Part shown: piece by piece, positions 1-5,432 of the stretch
How the letters are laid out: the number at the start of each line of letters is the position of its first letter
Numbering within the stretch: position 1 is the stretch's first letter
Assembly: GCA_002384765.1 (NCBI GenBank)
Contig: DGBM01000040.1
Location: 1-7,363 of the forward strand
Origin: Demequinaceae bacterium UBA4004
Lineage (GTDB): Bacteria; Actinomycetota; Actinomycetes; Actinomycetales; Demequinaceae
Direction: 5' to 3'
Length of the DNA stretch: 7,363 nucleotides
Position numbers and translations under genes: made by a program
The notes under the pieces: generated by a model
Database searches by the model: none
Seen by the model: only the letters and a program-made list of their open reading frames with translations
What the model was told of the DNA's origin: nothing

Positions 1-1
1 C

Positions 2-29
2 GCGGGTCCCCGGCATAGCGAGGCCCCGC
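2..29 (-). terminator. Possible terminator hairpin after the GNAT gene
   Basis: GCGGGTCC at 2-9 can pair with GGCCCCGC at 22-29, giving seven pairs and one T/C mismatch around a 12-nt loop. It begins 6 bp past the stop codon of the minus-strand acetyltransferase gene, where a terminator would be expected. The sequence beyond position 1 is not visible, so a U-tract cannot be checked. GC-rich DNA produces such stems by chance, so this is tentative. Confidence 0.3.
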
Positions 30-34
30 AGGTG

Positions 35-538
35 TCAGGCATCGTCGACGATGTTGCCAGCCTCAAGAATCTTCCGCAGGTAGGCGTACGTGAGGTCACC
101 GGACACGTCATCGAACTGGTGCTCGTAGCCCGCCTTGTTGTACAGCTCAATGTTGTGCTTCGAGTTCTGCCCCGTGAAGACCCACACCTCGGTGGTGTTG
201 TCGGGCAGGTAGGCCAGCACCGCGAACAGCAATTGCGTCCCGATACCCCGGGACTGCATGTCGGGGACCACCGCCAGGCGACCGATCGTGGCCTTCTGCC
301 CCTCGATCCCCACCCGGATGGAGCCGACGAGCCGGGGCCCGTGCCACGCGCCCAGCGTCACGACGTCGTCGCTTGCCAGATCCTCCTCGAGCTCTTCGAG
401 CGTCTGGGTGAGCGCGGGAATGTGAGGATCGTTGTACAACTGCGCCTCGGCCACGAAGGCTGCCCGGCGCACGGTGAGCAACTCGCCCGCGTGATCGTGG
501 TCGATGCGGTCAATGCGCACGTCAAGGTCGTCGCTCAT
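35..538 (-). CDS. GNAT family N-acetyltransferase
   Basis: A 167-residue protein of the usual length for a single-domain Gcn5-related N-acetyltransferase, which moves an acetyl group from acetyl-CoA to an amine. The acetyl-CoA binding motif A is visible around residues 86-107, with IGRLAVVPDMQSRGIGTQLL containing the Q/R-x-x-G-x-G/A pyrophosphate loop as RGIGTQ. The C-terminal part has HNIELYNKAGYE, the usual strand and helix of motif B. There is no signal peptide or membrane segment, so it is cytoplasmic. The ATG at 536-538 is the natural start and leaves about 45 bp to the divergent purU gene. I see no Shine-Dalgarno sequence before it; a weak -10-like CAAAAT lies at 556-561 on the minus strand. 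The substrate cannot be told from sequence: small molecule, peptide or protein N-terminus are all possible. Confidence 0.88.
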   Translation of the reverse strand: MSDDLDVRIDRIDHDHAGELLTVRRAAFVAEAQLYNDPHIPALTQTLEELEEDLASDDVVTLGAWHGPRLVGSIRVGIEGQKATIGRLAVVPDMQSRGIGTQLLFAVLAYLPDNTTEVWVFTGQNSKHNIELYNKAGYEHQFDDVSGDLTYAYLRKILEAGNIVDDA

Positions 539-574
539 GGGTCCATGGTGTCAGGATTTTGACCCAAACACGAC

Positions 575-580
575 TAGCCT
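575..580 (+). promoter_or_regulatory. Candidate -10 element for a leaderless purU transcript
   Basis: TAGCCT fits the actinobacterial -10 pattern TAnnnT and ends 7 nt before the GTG at 588. That is the spacing expected if transcription starts on the first base of the start codon. No AG-rich ribosome binding site precedes either GTG (582 or 588), which also suits a leaderless message. There is no convincing -35 at standard spacing: TTGACC at 559-564 leaves only 10 nt. The call rests on a short motif. Confidence 0.35.
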
Positions 581-587
581 TGTGGCC

Positions 588-1442
588 GTGTCCACCGAAC
601 AGACTGCCTGGGTGCTGTCTTTGTCGTGCCCCGACCGCCCGGGCATCGTCCACGCCGTCTCCGGATTGCTCGCAGAACACGGCGGCAACATCACCGAATC
701 GCAGCAGTTTGGGGACCCCGACACAGGCCTGTTCTTCATGCGCGTCGAGGTCACCGCTCCCACACCGCGGGTCGAGTTGGAGTCGGCGTTCGGCGCACTC
801 GCCGAAAGTTTCGACATGACCTGGAGCCTCGATGTGGCGGGCAGACGGATGCGCACCGTGGTGTTGGTGTCCAAGGCCGACCACTGCGTGAACGATCTGT
901 TAGTCCGCGAACGGGCTGGCACCCTACCCGTCGACATCGTCGCCGTGGTGGGAAATCACGAACACCTCCGTGATCTTGCCCAGTTCTACGGCAAGCGCTT
1001 TGTGCATATCCCCGTCGCCGCCGACACCAAGCCCGCTTCAGAGACCGCACTGCTGGACCTGGTTGGCGAGTTGGACACAGAACTCGTGGTGCTGGCGCGG
1101 TACATGCAAATCCTGTCGCCCGACCTATCGCGTGCTCTGTACGGGCGGGCCATCAACATCCACCATTCGTTCCTTCCCAGCTTCAAGGGCGCCCGTCCGT
1201 ACTTCCAGGCACACGACCGTGGCGTAAAGCTCATCGGGGCGACCGCGCACTACGTCACGGCGGACCTGGACGACGGGCCGATCATCGAGCAGGACGTGGA
1301 GCGCGTGGATCACACCTTCACGCCCGAATCGCTCACCGCGATCGGCGCCGACGTGGAGCGGCGCGCTTTGGCGCGTGCAGTCCGGTGGCACGCCGAGCAC
1401 CGGGTGCTCCTCGACGGTCACAGGACGATCGTCTTCAGGTAG
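588..1442 (+). CDS. purU: Formyltetrahydrofolate deformylase
   Basis: PurU hydrolyses 10-formyltetrahydrofolate to tetrahydrofolate and formate in the cytoplasm, balancing the one-carbon pool and supplying formate. From GTG 588 it has 284 residues, the usual family length. Residues about 5-85 form an ACT regulatory domain (WVLSLSCPDRPGIVHAVSGL, then GGNITESQQF). The rest is the formyltransferase-like hydrolase domain with RYMQILS, INIHHSFLPSFKGA and ATAHYVTADLDDGPIIEQD. The conserved Asn-His-Asp set corresponds to N190, H192 and D228. The frame stays open back to an ATG at 504, but that start would run into the divergent acetyltransferase gene and add 28 residues with no family counterpart. 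GTG 582 is an equally possible start, two codons longer. The gene converges on nagA with only 11 bp between stop codons and is functionally unrelated to the nag operon. Confidence 0.93.
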   Translation: MSTEQTAWVLSLSCPDRPGIVHAVSGLLAEHGGNITESQQFGDPDTGLFFMRVEVTAPTPRVELESAFGALAESFDMTWSLDVAGRRMRTVVLVSKADHCVNDLLVRERAGTLPVDIVAVVGNHEHLRDLAQFYGKRFVHIPVAADTKPASETALLDLVGELDTELVVLARYMQILSPDLSRALYGRAINIHHSFLPSFKGARPYFQAHDRGVKLIGATAHYVTADLDDGPIIEQDVERVDHTFTPESLTAIGADVERRALARAVRWHAEHRVLLDGHRTIVFR

Positions 1443-1446
1443 TGAA

Positions 1447-1474
1447 GCGCGAGTTAGCGACCCAACACTCGCGC
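1447..1474. terminator. Inverted repeat between convergent purU and nagA
   Basis: GCGCGAGT at 1447-1454 is a perfect inverted repeat of ACTCGCGC at 1467-1474, with a 12-nt loop. It begins 4 bp after the purU stop and reaches through the nagA stop codon into its last codons. It could form on either transcript and so serve both converging genes. No T-tract follows on either side, so termination would have to be U-tract independent, or the repeat may only stabilise 3' ends. Confidence 0.4.
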
Positions 1475-2320
1475 GGGCGTCTCGGTAGCCGCAGCCATCG
1501 CTGCTTCTCGAGGCACTCCGGCGTCGACGCACACCTCCACCGCCCTGTCCATGGTCAACGCGGAGCCGGCAAGCGTGTCCGTGCCCGCGATGACGGCCCG
1601 GCCGTCCACCACATCCACCGCGAGGCTGCCAAGCATGTAACGACCCGGCGCCGCGGCCGCAGCGGCCATGGCGTCGGTCATCAGGACGATGCGCCCGGGA
1701 GCGGCGTTGAACAGCATCGCGATCAGGCGGGGGTCCACATGGATGCCGTCCGCGATGACTTCGAGACTCACGCGCCGGTCCGCGATGGCCGTGCCCACGG
1801 GGCCGGGGGTGCGTCCCGTGATGCCAGGCATGGCGTTGAAGGCGTGCGTGAGCAGGGTCGCGCCGCGATCAAAAGCGGCACTCGCCGTTTCGGCATCGGC
1901 CTCCGTGTGGCCCACGGCGACCACCACGCCCGCCTCGACAAACCGCTCAATCGCGTCGAGCGCGTGCGGCAGTTCCGGGGCAAGTGTGATCTGGCGGACG
2001 ATGCCGTCGGCCGCGTCGAGCAAGGCGTCGACGACATCGGGCGTGGGGATCGCAAGGGCCGACGCGTCGTGCGCCCCCTTTCGGCCAGGCGCCAAGAAGG
2101 GGCCCTCGAGGTGGACGCCCAGGAGCCCCGCATCCAAGGCCATCGCCTGCCGGATGACGTCCATGGCGGCTGCGGTGCGCTCGAGAGGCTCGGACACCAA
2201 CGACGCGACCACGCGCCCGGTCCCGTGCGCGCGATGAGCCGCGAACGCTGCGAGCGTGCCCTCGACCGTGTCGCCAAAGGAGTGGCCACCGCCACCGTGG
2301 CAGTGAATATCGGTGTACAC
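1454..2320 (-). CDS. nagA: N-acetylglucosamine-6-phosphate deacetylase, barrel-only form
   Basis: NagA removes acetate from GlcNAc-6-phosphate, giving glucosamine-6-phosphate for NagB. All expected metal and catalytic positions of the amidohydrolase barrel are present: HxH as H6 and H8 in DIHCHGGGG, E72 in HLEGPF, H138 in VGHTEAD, H159 in LTHAFNAMPG, H194 in ADGIHV, and the catalytic Asp D216 in LMTDAMAA. The protein has 288 residues against about 380-400 for typical NagA. It starts at GTG 2320, five residues before the first metal ligand, and ends at TPARVLGR, where the family usually continues with a G-x-I-x-x-G-x-x-ADLVVLD strand segment. Both ends that build the small beta-sandwich domain are therefore absent. 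The same frame upstream is open but reads as nagB overlap with no NagA-like residues. One nucleotide separates it from the nagB stop and there is no clear ribosome binding site, so it probably relies on translational coupling. Confidence 0.9.
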   Translation of the reverse strand: MYTDIHCHGGGGHSFGDTVEGTLAAFAAHRAHGTGRVVASLVSEPLERTAAAMDVIRQAMALDAGLLGVHLEGPFLAPGRKGAHDASALAIPTPDVVDALLDAADGIVRQITLAPELPHALDAIERFVEAGVVVAVGHTEADAETASAAFDRGATLLTHAFNAMPGITGRTPGPVGTAIADRRVSLEVIADGIHVDPRLIAMLFNAAPGRIVLMTDAMAAAAAAPGRYMLGSLAVDVVDGRAVIAGTDTLAGSALTMDRAVEVCVDAGVPREAAMAAATETPARVLGR

Positions 2321-2321
2321 G

Positions 2322-3104
2322 TCAGAGGCCCTGCCAGGCGGGCTTGTGGTCCCGAGCCCACCGGTAGTAGTCGGCGTGTTCGAGCCGCGATGCGGCGGCC
2401 CCGTCCACCACCACGGTGACGTGCGGGTGTAGTTGGATCGCCGAACCAGGCACAGACGCGGTCACGGGGCCCTCCACCGCGGCCGCGACGGCCGTCGCCT
2501 TTGCCTCGCCGAACGCCAAGAGCACCAGGTGGCGAGCCCGCAGGATCGTCCCGAGACCCTGCGTGACACAGTGAATCGGCACGTCCTCCAAGGAGTCGAA
2601 GAACCGCGCGTTGTCGGCGCGGGTCTGTTCGGTCAGGGTCTTGACACGGGTCAGGGAAGCGAAACTCGATCCAGGCTCGTTGAAGCCGATATGCCCCGTG
2701 GTGCCGATGCCAAGCAACTGAAGGTCGACACCGCCATGCGCGTGAAGAGCCGCCTCATAGCGCTCTCCCGTGGTCTCAATGTCGCCGTCCCCGCCATCGG
2801 GCACGTTGACATGTGAGCGATCAAAGCCAAGCGGCACGGTGACCTCCCGGTCGATGACGGCGCGATAGCTCTGGGGGTGACCCTCGGGCAGCCCAACATA
2901 CTCGTCGAGCGCGAAGGCCCACGCGCGGCTGAAGTCGACGCCCCGCGAGTGGCGCCGAGCAAGCTCGCGATACACGGGAAGCGGGGTGGACCCGGTGGCC
3001 ACTCCCAACACCATGTCCGGCCTAATCTGGACCAGCCCAACGATGTGGTCGGAAACCAGCCTGCCCGCGGCCTCGCCGCCTTCGACGATCAGCACTTCAG
3101 CCAC
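2322..3104 (-). CDS. nagB: Glucosamine-6-phosphate deaminase
   Basis: NagB isomerises and deaminates glucosamine-6-phosphate to fructose-6-phosphate and ammonia, feeding glycolysis. The 260-residue length is normal. Visible motifs are the phosphate-binding ATGSTP (37-41), ALDEYVGLPEGHPQSY with D67 matching E. coli D72, GIGTTGHIGFNEPGSSF with H138 and E143 matching H143 and E148, TLTEQTRADNARFF, and K202 in FGEAKA. The position matching E. coli D141 is T136 (codon ACG), so the usual Asp-His-Glu triad reads Thr-His-Glu. Some Gram-positive NagB proteins have Asn there. S146, R153 and K155 match allosteric-site residues S151, R158 and K160 of E. coli. The start is GTG 3104, set by the GAGGAG at 3111-3116. 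It overlaps the kinase gene by 8 bp. Confidence 0.94.
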   Translation of the reverse strand: MAEVLIVEGGEAAGRLVSDHIVGLVQIRPDMVLGVATGSTPLPVYRELARRHSRGVDFSRAWAFALDEYVGLPEGHPQSYRAVIDREVTVPLGFDRSHVNVPDGGDGDIETTGERYEAALHAHGGVDLQLLGIGTTGHIGFNEPGSSFASLTRVKTLTEQTRADNARFFDSLEDVPIHCVTQGLGTILRARHLVLLAFGEAKATAVAAAVEGPVTASVPGSAIQLHPHVTVVVDGAAASRLEHADYYRWARDHKPAWQGL

Positions 3105-3993
3105 GTCCTGCTCCTCTCATTGCGGCCCCGATGGCCGCGAGCGGCACATCCGGATCGAGCATTCGCGTCCGCGAGGTCAGGTCGACGGACGCCATGAACT
3201 CGCTGCGACGCTCCCAGTCGCGCATCACTCGCCGCGCCCCCTCGATCAGGTCGGGGCCCATGCGGGTGAGCCCGCCACCGAGCAGTACTTCCTCCACGTC
3301 GAGCGTGAGGATCAGGATCCTGACCGCCGTGGCCACCGCCTGAAACATGCGCTCGCGAATCAGGGCCGCGTCCGCATCGACATCGGCCCTGGCCAAGACC
3401 GACGAGGCTGCCTCCCCGCCCGCCTGCCATGCGATCCCGCTGCCGGACGCGCACGTCTCAATCCCGCCGGGAATACCGTCGGGCCCTTCCGGCCCGGCCG
3501 GATCGAACGAGATCATGCCGATCTCCCCCACGGTGCCGCGCGCACCCTGCCACAGTTTCCCGTCGAGAATGATTCCTGCCGCGAGTCCCGTACCCAGGTT
3601 GAGGAATGCGGTTGCGTCGCGCCGCGCGCCTGATGTCACCCATGCGCCCACGGCCGCGGCGTTGACGTCGTTGTCGACCGTGGGGCGCGTACCCCACGTT
3701 TGAGTCAGGACATGGCCAAGGTCAAGCCGCGAAATGCCAAGGTTGAGAGCATAGGTGACCACGCCATCAAGCACCGAGCCGGGCACGCCCACCCCGATTG
3801 AAGCCGCGTCACCCGGCTCAATCCCCGCCTCGGCGCACACGACGTCGACCGCCCCTGTGACGTTTGCGAGGACCGCCTCCTCACCGCGGCCCGACGGTCG
3901 CACATGCCGATACAGCACATCGCCAGCATCGTCGACGATCACCGCGTCGACCTTCGTTCCGCCGATGTCCACTCCGAGCCGCACGGTCACCAC
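3097..3993 (-). CDS. ROK family sugar kinase, probably N-acetylglucosamine kinase
   Basis: A 298-residue ROK kinase. The ATP loop DIGGTK (9-14), the catalytic Asp D109 in DNDVNAAA, the second phosphate loop NLGTGLAAGI (132-141) and VLLGGGL (236-242) are all present. In this operon its likely job is GlcNAc to GlcNAc-6-phosphate, giving NagA its substrate; that is inferred from context. The ROK zinc site is missing. GEIGH reads GEIGM (156-160), and the Cys-x-Cys-Gly-x-x-Gly-Cys-x-Glu signature reads GPDGIPGGIE (170-179), keeping its glycines and Glu while losing all three cysteines. The start could be GTG 3993 (7-bp overlap with the upstream gene), GTG 3990 (4-bp GTGA overlap) or GTG 3984; no ribosome binding site decides it. 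The stop overlaps nagB. Other ROK specificities such as glucose, mannose or N-acetylmannosamine cannot be excluded. Confidence 0.9.
   Translation of the reverse strand: MVTVRLGVDIGGTKVDAVIVDDAGDVLYRHVRPSGRGEEAVLANVTGAVDVVCAEAGIEPGDAASIGVGVPGSVLDGVVTYALNLGISRLDLGHVLTQTWGTRPTVDNDVNAAAVGAWVTSGARRDATAFLNLGTGLAAGIILDGKLWQGARGTVGEIGMISFDPAGPEGPDGIPGGIETCASGSGIAWQAGGEAASSVLARADVDADAALIRERMFQAVATAVRILILTLDVEEVLLGGGLTRMGPDLIEGARRVMRDWERRSEFMASVDLTSRTRMLDPDVPLAAIGAAMRGAGRG
3111..3116 (-). promoter_or_regulatory. Ribosome binding site of nagB
   Basis: On the minus strand GAGGAG lies 6 nt before GTG 3104, within the last codons of the kinase gene. It fixes the nagB start. It is the only strong Shine-Dalgarno sequence I find in the five-gene cluster, which suggests nagB may be translated more independently than its overlapping neighbours. 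Confidence 0.7.
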
Positions 3994-5432
3994 CCCACCA
4001 GGCCGAGCAGGGCCTCGCCTGCCAGGCGAGACGCCCCAAAGGTGGCAATGTCGGCCAGCCCGGCCTCAGTGTCGGGCCAGCCCATGTCGACCACAACGAC
4101 GTCGTGACGGGCCTTCAGCGCGTCCACCACCGGGCGGGCCACCGCGTGACGATGGTTGTCTCGACCGACCACGACGGCCAGCGAACGCACCGGAACGGCG
4201 TCGGCGATGTCCTGGGGATCGGTCTTCGGGGTCGCGGTCACGATGACTTCCACGCCGGGCACGGCGAAGGGCCCCCACGGAGAGGCACCCACTGCGGCGG
4301 AGGGGGCAGTCTCCAAGCGGATCAGGCTGATCGGGGTGTTCTGGCCCAAGAAGACCTTTGCGTGCGGCGACACCTCGAAAGCGCTCGCCACCACCGCCGC
4401 CGTCACCCCTGGCACGACGCCCCGCTTCAACGGACCCGACTCCGGTGCGGCGCTCCTCGCGTGAGCCATGCGCTCTCCCAGGGTGGCGACCCGGCCTGCC
4501 GCGGCGCTCGCCTCAGCCTCGTCGACCTCACCCGCGTTCACGGCGTCCTCCACGGCGGCGGCGATCGCTCTCAGCTGCTCGCCTGTGTTGGCCGTGCCGA
4601 TGCACAGCAGGTCGCAACCACCGTGTAGCGCGGCCACGGCTGCGGCCGGGATTCCGCGACTCGCGCTGGCGCCCGCCATGTCCAGGGCGTCCGACACCAC
4701 CACCCCTGTGAAGCCCATGCGACCTCGCAGGAGGTCGCGCAGAATGGGCCGCGAGAACGTCGCGGGGAACTCCGGATCGAGCGCGGGGACCACGATGTGC
4801 GCAGTCATGATGGCCTGCGTGCCCGCCGCGATCGCCGCGACGAAGGGCGGCAGTTCTCGCGCCTCAAGCGTCTGGGCGTCGACGTCGATCCGAGGCGCGG
4901 CGAGGTGAGAGTCCAGCACCGTGCTGCCGTGCCCGGGAAAGTGTTTGGCACACGACGCCACGCCCGTCGACTCGACGCCGCGCACCCACGCGGCGGTATG
5001 ACGGGCCACCACGCCCACGTCTGCGCCAAAACTTCGCGTGCCGATGATGGGGTTGAGGGCGGTGCTGTTCACGTCGGCGTCGGGCGCGAGCGTCATCCCG
5101 ACGCCCACGGCGCCGAGTTCCCGTCCCACCTGCTCACCCACCGCGGCGGTGAGCGACTCGTCATCGAGCCTGCCCAAGATGGCGTTGCCGGGGAACGGCG
5201 AACCGGAAGATTGGTAGAGCCGCGTGACGTCCCCGCCTTCCTCGTCAATCGTCACCACCGCGTGGGGGTTCCCGGCGTAGATGGCGGAGGTGAGTTCCCT
5301 CAACTGCTCGGGAGACTCGATGTTGGTGGCGAACAGGCAGACTCCCGCGAGCCCCTCACGCAACAGCGTGTCGACCCACTCCGGCAGCGTGCTGCCCTCA
5401 AACCCGGGCATCAGGACGGCAAGGGGGTTCAC
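3987..5432 (-). CDS. Glycoside hydrolase family 3, NagZ-type beta-N-acetylglucosaminidase
   Basis: A 481-residue GH3 enzyme expected to release GlcNAc from beta-linked substrates such as chitobiose or GlcNAc-anhydroMurNAc. The NagZ signature is clear: KHFPGHG (163-169) followed by LDSH (173-176), whose Asp-His pair is the acid/base dyad specific to this subgroup. The nucleophile is D248 in VVVSDALDM. IIGTRSFG (129-136) carries the substrate-binding Arg. TIDEEGGDVTRL (61-72) has Asp where many NagZ proteins have Arg in EGGR. There is no signal peptide, so it acts in the cytoplasm on imported sugars. Residues about 340-481 form a C-terminal alpha/beta region, ending with VVDALKARHDVVVVDMGWPD, beyond the barrel-only length of E. 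coli NagZ. Some two-domain bacterial relatives, including one from Cellulomonas fimi, are reported to act as phosphorylases, so hydrolysis is not certain. GTG 5432 overlaps the repressor stop by 4 bp (GTGA). Confidence 0.92.
   Translation of the reverse strand: MNPLAVLMPGFEGSTLPEWVDTLLREGLAGVCLFATNIESPEQLRELTSAIYAGNPHAVVTIDEEGGDVTRLYQSSGSPFPGNAILGRLDDESLTAAVGEQVGRELGAVGVGMTLAPDADVNSTALNPIIGTRSFGADVGVVARHTAAWVRGVESTGVASCAKHFPGHGSTVLDSHLAAPRIDVDAQTLEARELPPFVAAIAAGTQAIMTAHIVVPALDPEFPATFSRPILRDLLRGRMGFTGVVVSDALDMAGASASRGIPAAAVAALHGGCDLLCIGTANTGEQLRAIAAAVEDAVNAGEVDEAEASAAAGRVATLGERMAHARSAAPESGPLKRGVVPGVTAAVVASAFEVSPHAKVFLGQNTPISLIRLETAPSAAVGASPWGPFAVPGVEVIVTATPKTDPQDIADAVPVRSLAVVVGRDNHRHAVARPVVDALKARHDVVVVDMGWPDTEAGLADIATFGASRLAGEALLGLVGW

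Noticed and set aside
559..564. TTGACC as a -35 box for purU
   Set aside because: Only 10 nt separate it from the TAGCCT -10 candidate, and no -10 lies 16-18 nt downstream.
504..587. An upstream ATG start for purU
   Set aside because: It overlaps the divergent acetyltransferase start by 35 bp and adds residues without any PurU counterpart; GTG 588 or 582 fits the family length.
1385..2419. A 344-residue open frame on the plus strand opposite nagA
   Set aside because: It is rich in Arg, His and Gly with no recognisable domain, and lies antisense to a clear NagA frame; long antisense frames are expected in high-GC coding DNA.
2322..2470. A frameshifted N-terminal part of nagA hidden in the end of nagB
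   Set aside because: The nagA frame is open upstream of GTG 2320 but reads Thr/Pro/Gly-rich sequence unlike the NagA N-terminus, so the missing segment is truly absent there.
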